From Sediminibacterium salmoneum NBRC 103935 (lineage in GTDB: Bacteria; Bacteroidota; Bacteroidia; Chitinophagales; Chitinophagaceae): a stretch of 64,000 nt of DNA. Of the stretch, positions 17,771 through 28,010 are shown in pieces. Position numbers and translations under genes: made by a program. The first letter of the stretch is position 1; every line of letters begins with the position of its first letter. Under the pieces are notes generated by a model, which did no database searches, was not told where the DNA came from, and was given only the letters and a program-made list of their open reading frames with translations. Location: assembly GCF_000511175.1 (NCBI RefSeq), contig NZ_KI866530.1:208547-272546 (forward strand). Reading direction: 5' to 3'.

Positions 17771-18490
17771 ATGAAACTTCGGGCATTTGCTTTTATGCTA
17801 ATGGTAGTTATCATTAGTTCCTGTAACTGGATCGGTAAAACCGTTTACGGTGACGGAAACATTGTTTCTGAAAAGAGAAGTGTAAAAAAAGCTGAGAAAA
17901 TAGTTATAAAAGGAAACTTCGACATTGTGCTGATTCCCGGAGCGGAAACCTCTGTTGTGGTAGAAACGGACGAGAATTTACAGCACCTAGTACTGATGTC
18001 GGAAAGCAATGATGAATTGGTTTTTAAAACCAAGCGAAAATTCAATATTAAGTCTGACCATGGAATAAAAATTACCATTACTACCCCTAAATTGTCTGGT
18101 ATTCACCTGGCTGGCTCAGGTAATATAACAGGTAAGGGGAAATTTAGCGGGGCCAATGAATTAAAGATAGACATTGCCGGACAGGGAGATGTAAATCTGG
18201 AAGTAAATACCCCTAAGATTGATGTGGATATTGCTGGGTCAGGTAATGTTACATTAGCAGGTGAAACAAAGAAAGCTAATTTCGATATTGCAGGTACCGG
18301 AGATTGTAATGCTGAAGCATTAAAGTCTGAACATTCCTCTATAAAAATTGCTGGTAACGGTAATGTTAAAGTATTTGCAGATGTTCAGCTCGATATAAAA
18401 ATTATGGGATCCGGAGATGTTTTTTACAAAGGAAATGCAGAAGTCAGTCAAAAAATTGTTGGTGCTGGCAATGTTAAAAAGTTAGATTAA
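17771..18490 (+). CDS. Head-GIN domain lipoprotein (DUF2807)
   Basis: A 239-residue lipoprotein. The N-terminus has a hydrophobic stretch ending in IISSC, a lipobox that places Cys21 at the lipid anchor. The rest is a repetitive beta structure with recurring 'I-x-G-S/T-G-x-G-x' units (AGSGNITGKG, AGQGDVNLE, AGSGNVTLAG, AGTGDCNAE, AGNGNVKVFA, MGSGDVFYKG, VGAGNVKK), typical of the DUF2807 auto-transporter-like adhesin fold. An in-frame GTG at 17690 would add 27 residues before the signal, so ATG 17771 was chosen. Its stop shares one base with the response-regulator ATG, suggesting a cell-surface partner of that two-component system. Confidence 0.88.
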   Translation: MKLRAFAFMLMVVIISSCNWIGKTVYGDGNIVSEKRSVKKAEKIVIKGNFDIVLIPGAETSVVVETDENLQHLVLMSESNDELVFKTKRKFNIKSDHGIKITITTPKLSGIHLAGSGNITGKGKFSGANELKIDIAGQGDVNLEVNTPKIDVDIAGSGNVTLAGETKKANFDIAGTGDCNAEALKSEHSSIKIAGNGNVKVFADVQLDIKIMGSGDVFYKGNAEVSQKIVGAGNVKKLD

Positions 18491-19170
18491 TGGAAAAAAA
18501 ATACAGAATTCTTTTGGCTGAAGATGAGGCTAAACTGGCTACGGCCATTAAAGAGGAGTTAACCCGTGTTGGTTATGATGTGGATGTTGCCAAAGACGGT
18601 GAATCTGCAGAAAGGTTATTTCAGGAGAACAATTATTCTCTTGCATTACTGGATATTAATATGCCCGGAAAATCCGGAATAGAATTGTGCAGGATTTTCC
18701 GGAAGAGCAGTGTCAGACTACCGATTGTAATGTTAACTGCCATGGGAGAAATCCATGATAAAGTAGAGGCATTTGATGTGGGTGCCGATGATTACCTGGT
18801 AAAACCCTTTCATTTCGATGAGCTTTTCGCAAGATTGAAAGTGCTATTTAAAAGGACAGACATTACAGACAAAGAGGAGAAGCTGGTGTACGAAGATCTG
18901 GAAATTGATTTTAAACAAAAAAGTGTAAGCAGGTCAGGAATAACCATTAATCTGACTTCCAAGGAATTTACACTGCTAACCTTGTTGGCAAGAACACCAG
19001 AGCGTGTTATTTCCAAGCAGGAAATACTTGAAAAGGTCTGGGACCTGAGTTTTGACACGGGAACCAACACGATTGAAGTGTATATCAGTTTTTTAAGAAA
19101 TAAAATTGACAAGCCCTTTGATAAAAAATTGATTCATACCAAACCAGGTTTTGGTTACTATATTAAATAG
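18490..19170 (+). CDS. OmpR/PhoB-family response regulator
   Basis: A 226-residue regulator. The receiver domain has Glu11-Asp12, phospho-acceptor Asp55 (ALLDINMPG) and Lys105 (YLVKPF). The C-terminal winged helix (about 131-226) carries LTSKEFTLLTLLARTPERV and the EVYISFLRNKID recognition region. It overlaps the head-GIN gene by one base, and the histidine kinase gene starts 3 bases downstream, so all three are one operon. Targets are unknown. Confidence 0.95.
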   Translation: MEKKYRILLAEDEAKLATAIKEELTRVGYDVDVAKDGESAERLFQENNYSLALLDINMPGKSGIELCRIFRKSSVRLPIVMLTAMGEIHDKVEAFDVGADDYLVKPFHFDELFARLKVLFKRTDITDKEEKLVYEDLEIDFKQKSVSRSGITINLTSKEFTLLTLLARTPERVISKQEILEKVWDLSFDTGTNTIEVYISFLRNKIDKPFDKKLIHTKPGFGYYIK

Positions 19171-19173
19171 CAG

Positions 19174-20550
19174 ATGAATTTAAAGCTCAGATTTGCTTTA
19201 TTATTTACCAGTTTTGTTGCCGGGATTCTTTTGATTGCCTGTACCAGTATTTATTTTCTCTATGCATCTTACCGGGAAGAAGATTATTACAGTCGTGTAG
19301 AACTGGAAGGCGAAGACCTGTATGAAATTTATCAATCCATTTCAAAGAAAAACATAATTGTTCAGCAGGATGATGTGCTGGAAGTGCATAGAATTGCATT
19401 AATTAACGAGCATCTTTTTGTTTTGGATTCAAATTTATCTGTGGTTTTTAGTCTGGGAAATAATAGCGCCATAGATGTGCCGAGGATTGATTTTAAAAAA
19501 GTTAGAGAAGAAGGCAAGCTTCAGATTACAGATTCAGCTCAGAATCAGATTGTTTCTGTTTATAAGCCAGCACAGAATCAATATCTGGTTACTGAAGCTT
19601 ACGACAGGGTAGGGTTAAAGAAAGTAAAAACAATGAGTATTATTCTTTCGGGGGTATTTGCCGGTTCATTACTGCTTACAGCAGTTATTTCTTTTCTATT
19701 TGTTCGCCAGGCCATTAAACCCATAGTTGAATTGAGTGATCAAATGCAGCGGACTAATGTTTTTAACTTATCTGAAAGGATTACGGTTAAGCCTGCAAAA
19801 GATGAAATTAATGCCATTGCAAAAAATTTCAATGCCATGCTGGAAAGAATCCGCACAGGTTTTGAGTACCGGAAAAGTTTTGTGCAGCATAGTTCCCATG
19901 AATTAAGAACCCCGCTTGCGGTTATGCTTTCTCAAACCGAAGCAGCCTTGAACAATGTGAATGATGTAGAAGGATTTCGTAAAGTGCTGCTTTCTTTAAA
20001 GGAAGATCAGCAGCAACTGATTGAATTAACAAACGCTTTATTACAGATGTCTCAAAACGAACAGCTTGAGTTTGTTGAGAACTGGCCACTCTTCAGAGTT
20101 GATGAGTTGTTGTATGATACTGCTGCTTATTTTAATAAGAGTTTTCCCGATGGGAAAATTGAGATCAGTTATGATAATTTGCCCAATGACGACGAAGAGC
20201 TAATTGTAAAAGGAAATGAGTCTTTGCTAAGGGCTGCATTTGTTAATCTTATTAAAAATGCCTACCTGTATTCAGAAGACAAAGCAGTGCAGATAATTAT
20301 TAAAACCGGGAATCAGCAGCTTTCAATTATATTTCAGAATAAAGGCAAACAGCTTAAATCAGAGGAAGTTGCTAAAATGTTTCTGCCCTTTTTCAGGGGG
20401 GCGAATGCCGGTACCAAAAAAGGATTTGGACTTGGCCTTGCCATCATTGACCGGATTATACAGATACATAAAGGCAGGTTGCATTACCATGCCAAAGGTG
20501 ACAATTTGAATCAGTTTCAGGTTGATTTCCCCGCCGGATCACAGGCTTAG
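19174..20550 (+). CDS. Sensor histidine kinase (HAMP, HisKA, HATPase)
   Basis: A 458-residue inner-membrane kinase. Transmembrane helices lie at about 8-30 and 154-177, enclosing a periplasmic sensor of ~120 residues without a recognisable domain. A HAMP linker follows (RQAIKPIVELSDQMQRT), then the HisKA box with His242 in HSSHELRTPLAVM, and the ATPase domain with an N box (NLIKNAYLYSE) and GFGLGLAIIDRI. It is the cognate partner of the adjacent OmpR-type regulator. The upstream lipoprotein may feed its periplasmic input, which is inference. Confidence 0.95.
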   Translation: MNLKLRFALLFTSFVAGILLIACTSIYFLYASYREEDYYSRVELEGEDLYEIYQSISKKNIIVQQDDVLEVHRIALINEHLFVLDSNLSVVFSLGNNSAIDVPRIDFKKVREEGKLQITDSAQNQIVSVYKPAQNQYLVTEAYDRVGLKKVKTMSIILSGVFAGSLLLTAVISFLFVRQAIKPIVELSDQMQRTNVFNLSERITVKPAKDEINAIAKNFNAMLERIRTGFEYRKSFVQHSSHELRTPLAVMLSQTEAALNNVNDVEGFRKVLLSLKEDQQQLIELTNALLQMSQNEQLEFVENWPLFRVDELLYDTAAYFNKSFPDGKIEISYDNLPNDDEELIVKGNESLLRAAFVNLIKNAYLYSEDKAVQIIIKTGNQQLSIIFQNKGKQLKSEEVAKMFLPFFRGANAGTKKGFGLGLAIIDRIIQIHKGRLHYHAKGDNLNQFQVDFPAGSQA

Positions 20551-20586
20551 GTTAGATTGTTTTTACAGACTGATTCAAAATAAAAA

Positions 20587-20610
20587 AAGCCAATCAAAAT
20601 TGATTGGCTT
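20587..20610 (-). terminator. Intrinsic terminator of rpsT
   Basis: A perfect 11-bp stem (AAGCCAATCAA, loop AA, TTGATTGGCTT) lies 27 bases past the rpsT stop. On the minus strand it is followed by seven T. Being symmetric it may also stop the convergent histidine-kinase transcript. Confidence 0.85.
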
Positions 20611-20637
20611 AAGATATGTTCAGGAGAGCAGTCTCAG

Positions 20638-20892
20638 TTAAGCTAAGTTTGCTGCTTTCTTCACTAATTTGCTCTTCAGATTGGCTGCTTTGTTTTTATG
20701 GATAATTCCACGCTTAGCCAATTTGTCAATCATTGAAATAACATCAGGAAGCTTTTCTTCGTATCCTTTTTTCTCTGCGCTTGTTTTTAAGTCACGGATA
20801 GCGTTACGGGTGGTTTTACCATAGTAACGGTTACGGTCACGGCGCTTAGCGGCTTGTCTAACGTCTTTCTTTGTAGCTGAGTGATTTGCCAT
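20638..20892 (-). CDS. rpsT: 30S ribosomal protein bS20
   Basis: An 84-residue basic, helical protein that binds 16S rRNA. The N-terminus MANHSATKKDVRQAAKRRDRN and the C-terminal GIIHKNKAANLKSKLVKKA are diagnostic of S20. It is monocistronic, with its own terminator, and convergent with the two-component operon. Confidence 0.97.
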   Translation of the reverse strand: MANHSATKKDVRQAAKRRDRNRYYGKTTRNAIRDLKTSAEKKGYEEKLPDVISMIDKLAKRGIIHKNKAANLKSKLVKKAANLA

Positions 20893-21097
20893 TTTCTAAT
20901 TTTTTCGGGACGGCAAAGGTAATAGCTTTCAGGCAAATTTGAAAATTTTAAATAAAAAAATTCAAAAAAAGCCAAATGGGTTCAAAATCGGCCTGTGTAT
21001 AATTAACCTAGGTTTAGCTTATTTTTTGGTTTATTATCTGCCTCCAATGCCCGATATTTGCCCCAATTTAGATTGAAAAGCTGCATAATTAAGCCAA

Positions 21098-23839
21098 ATG
21101 AAGGATTTTTCGTACATCACCCATTCACATCCGGCATTCATTGAGAGTCTTTATAAAGACTTTTTGACTGATCCATCGCTGGTTGACCCCGATTTAAGAA
21201 AGTTTTTTGAAGGATTTGACTTTGCTGTCAATGGAAATTATAGGGCAGGCCAGGCTGCGCCGGGATCCGTTGATACCGGATCCATAGATTGGATGCAGGA
21301 AATTAAAGTCTACAGATTAATTCTGGGATATAGGAATAAAGGCCATTTGGTTGCCAAAACCAACCCGATTCGTACAAGAAAGGACAGAGGAGCTAATCTG
21401 GACCTTGGTTTTTTTGGATTGTCAGAAGCAGACCTTAATACGGTTTTCCAGGCGGGTAATCTGATTGGTTTAGGACCTGCTCCGCTGAAGCAGATTCTGG
21501 CGCATTTGCAAAATGCCTACGCAAATCATGTAGGCATTGAATTTAAGTATATCAGTGATCAGAAAAAAGTAGACTTTCTGACAGCAGAAATGGAGAAGCA
21601 TTTTGCTCAACCGCTGCCATTGCAGAAGAAGCAGCGCATCCTTGAGAAACTTAATCAGGGTGTAATGTTCGAGAAATTCCTGCACACTAAATACATAGGA
21701 CAAAAAAGATTTTCACTGGAAGGGGGAGAGACCACCATTGCTGCGCTGGATGCCATTATCAATACTGCGGCCAATCAGGAAGTAAAGGAAGTTGTAATTG
21801 GAATGGCCCACAGAGGAAGACTGAATGTACTGGCCAATATCATGGGAAAAACCTATGAACAGATTTTCAGTGAATTTGAAGGGACGGCAACCATTGATCA
21901 GACCATGGGTAGCGGAGATGTGAAATACCATATGGGGTATGGAAGCGAAGTGAAAACCATGGATGATAAAACCATACACCTTAAGCTGATGCCGAACCCT
22001 TCACACCTGGAAGCAGTTGATCCGGTTGTGGTTGGTTTTGCAAGAGCAAAAGCAGATTTGATTTCTGAAAGTCATTTTGAAAAGATTTTACCCATATTGA
22101 TACACGGGGATGCTTCTGTTGCAGGTCAGGGTATAGTGTATGAGGTTCTACAGATGAGCAAACTTCGCGGGTACTATACAGGTGGTACAATTCATTTTGT
22201 TATCAATAATCAGATTGGATTTACTACCGATTTTGAAGATGCCCGTAGTGCAGATTATTCAACTTCTGTTGCTGCCATGGTACAGGCTCCTGTGTTGCAT
22301 GTGAATGGAGATGATGCAGAAGCAGTTGTAAAGTGCGCGGAAATTGCAACCCGTTACAGACAGGAATTTAATTCAGATATCTTTATAGACATGGTTTGCT
22401 ACCGCAAACATGGTCATAATGAAGGGGATGATCCAAAGTATACCCAGCCTCAGTTATATGCTTTAATTGATAAGCATCAGAATCCGAGAGAAATTTATAC
22501 GCAGTTCCTGATTCAGAATGGAACCCATGATGCACAGGAGCTTGCTAAATCAATGGAGAAGAAATTCTGGAGCGATTTACAGGAACGTCTGGATGAAGTA
22601 AAGCAAAATCCACTTCCATATAAACACCAGCCTCCTGAATTAATCTGGAAGTCATTTGTGAAGGCATCAACCGAAAATTTTGAAGCTTCTCCTGTTACAA
22701 CCATTGATGATGCTAAGTTTAATTTGCTTTTTAATGGACTCATGAAGTGGCCGGATAATTTTAAGCCATTGAAGAAAATAGAGAAGTTAATTCAGGATAA
22801 GGTTAAACTATTCGAGACTGAGGGCAAAGTAGATTGGGCTACAGCTGAGCTGATGGCGTATGGATCCATACTTACTGAGGGTAATGTGGTTAGAATGAGT
22901 GGTCAGGATGTGAAGAGGGGAACTTTTAGTCATCGCCATGCTGTTATCAGGGATGAAGAAACCAATGCTGAATACAATCGTCTGAACCATTTTCAGGAAA
23001 ATCAGGAGCAATTCAGAATATATAACTCTTTGCTAAGCGAATATGGTGTATTGGGTTTTGAATACGGCTATGCAATGGCTAACCCCAATGCCCTGGTAAT
23101 CTGGGAAGCACAGTTTGGTGATTTCTGTAACGGAGCACAAACTATGATTGACCAGTTTATTGCAGCCGGCGAACAAAAATGGCAAAGACAAAATGGGCTG
23201 GTGATGTTGTTGCCACATGGTTACGAAGGACAAGGCCCTGAACATAGCAGTGCAAGAATGGAGCGCTTTCTTCAAATGTGTGCTGAAATGAATATGGTGA
23301 TTACCAATATTACAAGCGCAGCTAATTTATTCCATGCATTCAGAAGACAGATTACCTGGAATTTCCGTAAGCCTTTAATTAATTTCTCACCAAAGGCAAA
23401 CCTACGTAATCCTGGTACATATAGCAGGAAGGAAGAATTCCTTACTGGTGGATTTAAAGAAGTAATTGATGATGTTTTTGTTCAGGATCCTGCTGCTGTT
23501 AAAAAAGTTTTATTCTGTTCTGGTAAATTGTATTTTGAACTGGCAGATAAACAGGCAAAGGAAAACAGACAGGATATTGCTATTGTAAGACTGGAGCAGA
23601 TTTATCCAATGCCGGTTCAGCAACTGGATACCTTATACAAAAAGTACAATAAAGCTACCTGGTTCTGGGTTCAGGAAGAGCCATTGAATATGGGAGCGGC
23701 TACTTTCCTTCAAACCAATCTGAAAACCATCAATTTTGGGGTAATCAGCAGAAATGCAAGTGCTGCAACCGCAACTGGTTATGCTAAAGTGCATGCACAG
23801 GAACAATTGGAAATTATTGAAACAGCATTTAATATTTAA
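21098..23839 (+). CDS. sucA: 2-oxoglutarate dehydrogenase E1 component
   Basis: A 913-residue thiamine-diphosphate enzyme that decarboxylates 2-oxoglutarate in the TCA cycle and passes the succinyl group to E2. Signatures include GMAHRGRLNVLANIMGK, NPSHLEAVDPVV, HGDASVAGQGIVYE, the GDDAEAVVKCAEIA thiamine-binding stretch, and the transketolase-like part with SGQDVKRGTFSHRHAV. The N-terminal MKDFSYITHSHPAFIESLYKD is the E2-binding motif of E1o. Length fits. sucB follows 33 bases later. Confidence 0.97.
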   Translation: MKDFSYITHSHPAFIESLYKDFLTDPSLVDPDLRKFFEGFDFAVNGNYRAGQAAPGSVDTGSIDWMQEIKVYRLILGYRNKGHLVAKTNPIRTRKDRGANLDLGFFGLSEADLNTVFQAGNLIGLGPAPLKQILAHLQNAYANHVGIEFKYISDQKKVDFLTAEMEKHFAQPLPLQKKQRILEKLNQGVMFEKFLHTKYIGQKRFSLEGGETTIAALDAIINTAANQEVKEVVIGMAHRGRLNVLANIMGKTYEQIFSEFEGTATIDQTMGSGDVKYHMGYGSEVKTMDDKTIHLKLMPNPSHLEAVDPVVVGFARAKADLISESHFEKILPILIHGDASVAGQGIVYEVLQMSKLRGYYTGGTIHFVINNQIGFTTDFEDARSADYSTSVAAMVQAPVLHVNGDDAEAVVKCAEIATRYRQEFNSDIFIDMVCYRKHGHNEGDDPKYTQPQLYALIDKHQNPREIYTQFLIQNGTHDAQELAKSMEKKFWSDLQERLDEVKQNPLPYKHQPPELIWKSFVKASTENFEASPVTTIDDAKFNLLFNGLMKWPDNFKPLKKIEKLIQDKVKLFETEGKVDWATAELMAYGSILTEGNVVRMSGQDVKRGTFSHRHAVIRDEETNAEYNRLNHFQENQEQFRIYNSLLSEYGVLGFEYGYAMANPNALVIWEAQFGDFCNGAQTMIDQFIAAGEQKWQRQNGLVMLLPHGYEGQGPEHSSARMERFLQMCAEMNMVITNITSAANLFHAFRRQITWNFRKPLINFSPKANLRNPGTYSRKEEFLTGGFKEVIDDVFVQDPAAVKKVLFCSGKLYFELADKQAKENRQDIAIVRLEQIYPMPVQQLDTLYKKYNKATWFWVQEEPLNMGAATFLQTNLKTINFGVISRNASAATATGYAKVHAQEQLEIIETAFNI

Positions 23840-23872
23840 TAGTCAATCTATATACCTAATTAATCTCTCGTT

Positions 23873-25093
23873 ATGATCGAAATAAAAGTACCAACAGTAG
23901 GCGAATCAATCAATGAAGTAACACTTCTAAAGTGGACTAAAAAAGATGGGGAATGGGTGGAACGTGATGAAGTGATTGCAGAGCTAGAAAGCGAAAAAGC
24001 CACTTTTGAAGTGAATGCTGAAAAGGCAGGTATTCTGAAGACTGTTGGTAAAGAGGGAGATACTTTAAATATTGGAGATGTTTTGGCCAATATTGATGAT
24101 ACGGCAGCAAAGCCTGAAGGGGTTACTGCACCTGAGCCAGCGCCAGCTGCTGCTGCGCCTGTTGCAACTAATCAAGCACCTGTAACAACTGTTTCCAACG
24201 ATATTAAAGCCAGTCCCGTTGCTTCTGCAATTATTGCAGATAAAAAAGTGGATACTAAATCCATTACGCCTTCCGGAACTGGAGGTAAGATCATGAAGCA
24301 GGATGTACTAGACGCTTTAAATAACCCAGGAAAAAAATCATTTGCATCAGATGGAGCATTATTTAGCAGAAATGTGCGTCAGGAAAAAATGAGTGCGCTA
24401 AGAAGAACCATCAGCAGAAGATTGGTGGAGTCTAAAAATACAACTGCCATGCTCACTACTTTCAATGAAGTAGACATGACGCAGATTATGGAGATCAGAA
24501 AGCAGTACAAGGATAAATTTAAAGAAGGGCATGGGGTTAATTTGGGTTTCATGAGTTTCTTTGCGAAAGCCTGTGCAATTGCTCTGGCAGAATGGCCTTC
24601 TGTAAATGCCTATATTGACGGAGATCAGATTGTTTATCACGATTATGCCGACATCAGTATTGCAGTGAGTACCCCAAGAGGACTTACTGTTCCGGTTATG
24701 AGAAATGTAGAGAGTCTTAGCATGGCAGATATTGAAAAGAAAGTAGTGGAACTGGCTGCAAAAGCAAGAGACAGCAAATTAACTGCTGAAGAATTACAGG
24801 GTGGAACTTTTACCATAACCAATGGTGGTGTGTTTGGGAGTTTAATGAGCACGCCAATTATTAATATTCCTCAAAGTGCTATTTTGGGAATGCACAAAAT
24901 TCAGGAACGTCCAATGGCCATCAATGGTCAGGTTGTAATTCGTCCGATGATGTATCTGGCATTAAGTTACGACCACCGTATCATTGACGGAAGAGAAAGT
25001 GTTAGCTTCCTTGTGCGAGTGAAAGAGCTTTTAGAGAATCCAGCATTGTTGCTGATAGGAAAAGATCCAGTTAAAGCTTTATTGGAATTATAG
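23873..25093 (+). CDS. sucB: Dihydrolipoyllysine succinyltransferase, E2 of 2-oxoglutarate dehydrogenase
   Basis: A 406-residue E2 subunit. The lipoyl domain (1-76) has the modified Lys42 in ESEKATFEV. An Ala/Pro-rich linker (about 80-112) is followed by a peripheral subunit-binding domain ([11 protein letters not shown]...[12 protein letters not shown]) and the acyltransferase core with [14 protein letters not shown] carrying the catalytic His. It hands succinyl groups from SucA to CoA. The E3 gene lpd is not in the window. Its stop overlaps the GTG start of the next gene. Confidence 0.97.
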   Translation: MIEIKVPTVGESINEVTLLKWTKKDGEWVERDEVIAELESEKATFEVNAEKAGILKTVGKEGDTLNIGDVLANIDDTAAKPEGVTAPEPAPAAAAPVATNQAPVTTVSNDIKASPVASAIIADKKVDTKSITPSGTGGKIMKQDVLDALNNPGKKSFASDGALFSRNVRQEKMSALRRTISRRLVESKNTTAMLTTFNEVDMTQIMEIRKQYKDKFKEGHGVNLGFMSFFAKACAIALAEWPSVNAYIDGDQIVYHDYADISIAVSTPRGLTVPVMRNVESLSMADIEKKVVELAAKARDSKLTAEELQGGTFTITNGGVFGSLMSTPIINIPQSAILGMHKIQERPMAINGQVVIRPMMYLALSYDHRIIDGRESVSFLVRVKELLENPALLLIGKDPVKALLEL

Positions 25094-26292
25094 TGAAGTA
25101 CGCAGCCAATTATGTAAAATCTGCTGCTGCAATACTAAGCTCATTTAAAAACGAATCGCCTTTTTCGATTTATCTGAAAGCCTACTTTGCTGCGAACAAA
25201 AAGTTCGGTTCCAAGGATCGTAAATTCATTGGTCAGCTTTGCTATCAGTATTTTAGAACCGGCAAATCCTTAACTGATTTGCCGACGGAAGAAGCTATAA
25301 GGGTTGCTTGCTTTTTATGTAATGAACAACCCAGTGATTGGGGTGTATTATTCAATGAAGTATGGATAGAAGCATGGTCGCCAGCGTTGTCTGAGCGAAT
25401 TGCTTTTATTCAAAAGGAAATTCCTGCCTTTAAAGTAGAAATGATTTTTCCTTTTGAAAAATGGATAAGTAAATCAATTGATTTCAGCTTATTTAATGAA
25501 TCACATTTAATTCAACCTTATCTATTCCTTCGCATACGCCCGGGAAGGCAACAAAATGTTTTAAAAGCCCTTGATAAGGCTAATATCGCTTACACCACCA
25601 TCAGTGAAAATTGTCTGGCATTGGCCAATGGAACAAAACTGGAAGGCATAGGTGAGATAGATAAAGATTTCGTAGTGCAGGACTATAGTTCTCAACAAAC
25701 TGCAGCATTAATGGAGCCTGCAAAAAAACTGCGCAAGGGGAAAGATGCTTCCATTGATGTCTGGGACTCCTGTGCAGCCAGCGGAGGAAAATCAATTTTA
25801 GCAAGGGATGTTTTGGGTAATATGAATCTGACCGTTTCAGATGTAAGAAAAACAATCATTCAAAATTTAATCAGCAGATTTCAGAGAGCAGGGATACGTC
25901 AGTTTGATTCTGTAATCGTGAACCTGAGTGAGCCGCTTCAATCTTCCGAATTGCAGCATAAGACTTTTGACCTGATTATATGTGACGCACCTTGTACCGG
26001 AAGCGGTACATGGGGCAGAACCCCGGAACAGCTATTGTTCTTTAAGACGGAAAGCATTCAAGACTATCAGCAAACGCAACAGGCGATAGTAAAATCTGTA
26101 TTTCCCAAGTTAAGACCCGGCGCATTCTTTCTTTATATTACCTGTTCTGTTTTTGAAGCAGAAAATGAGGCAATGGTTAATTATATTTCACAAACATTTC
26201 CGAATGCTGAACTGCTTAGTCAACAGTTAATTGCCGGATTTGGAAAAAGGGCAGATTCTATGTTTGCAGCTTTATTTAGAATGCCTGATTAA
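25093..26292 (+). CDS. RsmB/NOP-family RNA m5C methyltransferase
   Basis: A 399-residue SAM-dependent methylase for cytosine C5 in RNA, probably 16S rRNA. An NusB-like N-terminal region (KYAANYVKSAAAILSSF...) precedes the Rossmann domain. The SAM site is DSCAASGGKSI, motif IV is CDAPCTGSGTWGRTPE with the release Cys, and motif VI is YITCSVFEAENEAM with the nucleophile Cys. GTG at 25093 is used as start: it overlaps the sucB stop and the family-like N-terminus begins there. It is convergent with mnmA (4-base overlap). Confidence 0.88.
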   Translation: MKYAANYVKSAAAILSSFKNESPFSIYLKAYFAANKKFGSKDRKFIGQLCYQYFRTGKSLTDLPTEEAIRVACFLCNEQPSDWGVLFNEVWIEAWSPALSERIAFIQKEIPAFKVEMIFPFEKWISKSIDFSLFNESHLIQPYLFLRIRPGRQQNVLKALDKANIAYTTISENCLALANGTKLEGIGEIDKDFVVQDYSSQQTAALMEPAKKLRKGKDASIDVWDSCAASGGKSILARDVLGNMNLTVSDVRKTIIQNLISRFQRAGIRQFDSVIVNLSEPLQSSELQHKTFDLIICDAPCTGSGTWGRTPEQLLFFKTESIQDYQQTQQAIVKSVFPKLRPGAFFLYITCSVFEAENEAMVNYISQTFPNAELLSQQLIAGFGKRADSMFAALFRMPD

Positions 26293-27404
26293 GGATTGAG
26301 TATTAACTCGCCTCTCTGAATGATACCTCCTCCAATAACATCATTGTCTTCATAAAAAACGGCACTCTGTCCGGGTGCAATGCTTTTTACATTCTCATAA
26401 AAACGAGCCCTGATTACGCCATTAGGTTCGTTATATAAATTGCTAAGAGCACCTTTGTCTTTATATCGGATCCGGGTAATGGCTTCCATGCCATCTGTAA
26501 TTCCATCGTATTTAATCCAGTTAATCTTTCCTACCATCATGTCGTTTTGCTCCAGATCTGCTTCATCTCCTAATACAACAATATTATTATCTGGATCAAT
26601 GGATGTTACATAAACAGGATGTCCCATTGCAATCTCTAATCCCTTTCTTTGTCCGATAGTATAAAAGGGATACCCTTTATGCTTTCCGAGTTTTTTACCT
26701 GTTTTATCTACAAACCAGCCACCAGCTACTTTATCTTCCAATCCATCCACTCTTCTTTTCAGAAATCCGCGGTAATCATTGTCCGGTACAAAACAGATTT
26801 CATAACTCTCACTTTTCTTAGCTAATTCCGGGTAGCCCATATCCATGGCCATTTGTCTGATGGCAGATTTGCGGTAACCTCCCAATGGCATAATGGTTCT
26901 GCTTAAGAGTTCCTGATCTAACCCCCACAGAACATAACTCTGGTCTTTTGTTTCATCTAAACCTTTACTGATTACATATCGGCCATTGGTATGTTGTCTG
27001 ATAGATGCATAATGGCCGGTTGCTATATAATCGCATTCCAAAGCATTGGCCCTTTTTAACAATGCCCTCCATTTAATATGTGTATTGCACATCACACAAG
27101 GATTAGGCGTTCTTCCGGCCAGGTATTCTTCTACGAAGTTTTCAATTACAAAATCGCCAAATTCATCTCTTATATCCAGAATAAAATGCGGAAATCCATG
27201 ATGAACCGCAGCCTGCCTGGCATCGTTGAAAGAATCTATATTGCAGCAACCCGTTTCTTTGGTACTGGTTCCACTGCTGGCATAATCCCAGGTTTTCATT
27301 GTGATTCCAATCACTTCATACCCCTCATGGTGCAACATAAGTGCAGTAACGGTACTATCAATACCCCCGCTCATTGCAACCAGAACTTTCCCCTTACGAC
27401 TCAT
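26289..27404 (-). CDS. mnmA: tRNA-specific 2-thiouridylase MnmA
   Basis: A 371-residue enzyme that thiolates U34 of tRNA-Lys, -Glu and -Gln. The N-type ATP pyrophosphatase loop is AMSGGIDSTVT. The two catalytic cysteines are in NPCVMCNTHIKW and SYEICFVPDNDYRG, and a KDQSYVLWGL motif lies between. The start at 27404 (MSRKGKVLVAMSGG) was chosen over 27425, because a promoter-like CAAAATTA (minus-strand TAATTTTG, 27423-27430) overlaps the longer start. Confidence 0.97.
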   Translation of the reverse strand: MSRKGKVLVAMSGGIDSTVTALMLHHEGYEVIGITMKTWDYASSGTSTKETGCCNIDSFNDARQAAVHHGFPHFILDIRDEFGDFVIENFVEEYLAGRTPNPCVMCNTHIKWRALLKRANALECDYIATGHYASIRQHTNGRYVISKGLDETKDQSYVLWGLDQELLSRTIMPLGGYRKSAIRQMAMDMGYPELAKKSESYEICFVPDNDYRGFLKRRVDGLEDKVAGGWFVDKTGKKLGKHKGYPFYTIGQRKGLEIAMGHPVYVTSIDPDNNIVVLGDEADLEQNDMMVGKINWIKYDGITDGMEAITRIRYKDKGALSNLYNEPNGVIRARFYENVKSIAPGQSAVFYEDNDVIGGGIIQRGELILNP

Positions 27405-27551
27405 AATTGCCAATAATTTCTGCAAAATTAGAACAATGGGGGCAAATAAGGTCGATTTGGACTTTCGAGAACCGTTAAAATCAAATTGGCAATGCGGGAA
27501 TTACGCATTTTACTTAATTTCATTTTTTAGAAATTGATAAAAAAACACACT

Positions 27552-27995
27552 ATGATTAAACTGACAGCTATTGGAAATCTGGGAAAAGATGCCATGTTGA
27601 ATAATGTAAATGGTAAAAATGTAATCAATTTTACCGTTGCCCATACGGAACGGTACAAGGATGCTCAGGGTAATCAGAAAGACAAAACCACCTGGGTTGA
27701 TTGCGCTTATTGGACAGAAAGAACGGGCATTGCCCCCTATTTAAAGAAGGGTACGCAAGTATATGTAGAAGGTCAGCCCGATGTTAGAACTTATACAACA
27801 AAAGACGGTACAAACGGGGCTACCCTTACTTTAAGGGTTAGTAGTGTTCAGTTGTTAGGTAGCAGAAGCGGGGAATCTTCTCCCGGTACTGGTGGATATA
27901 CCGGCGGGGGATATCAGCCTGCTCCTTCTCCAAGCGCTTCACCCATGGCACCTTCTTCTGATATAACAGAAGCTTTTGATGATTTGCCATTCTAG
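27552..27995 (+). CDS. ssb: Single-stranded DNA-binding protein
   Basis: A 147-residue OB-fold protein that coats ssDNA during replication and repair. MIKLTAIGNLGKDAML opens the OB fold, followed by DKTTWVDCAYWTERTGIAPYLKKG and VEGQPDVRTYTTKDG. A Gly/Pro/Ser linker leads to the acidic tip ...AFDDLPF, the docking motif for SSB-interacting proteins. An in-frame TTG at 27534 is upstream, but ATG 27552 fits the family. It has its own terminator. Confidence 0.95.
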   Translation: MIKLTAIGNLGKDAMLNNVNGKNVINFTVAHTERYKDAQGNQKDKTTWVDCAYWTERTGIAPYLKKGTQVYVEGQPDVRTYTTKDGTNGATLTLRVSSVQLLGSRSGESSPGTGGYTGGGYQPAPSPSASPMAPSSDITEAFDDLPF

Positions 27996-28010
27996 GATAA
28001 TCTGATTCAG

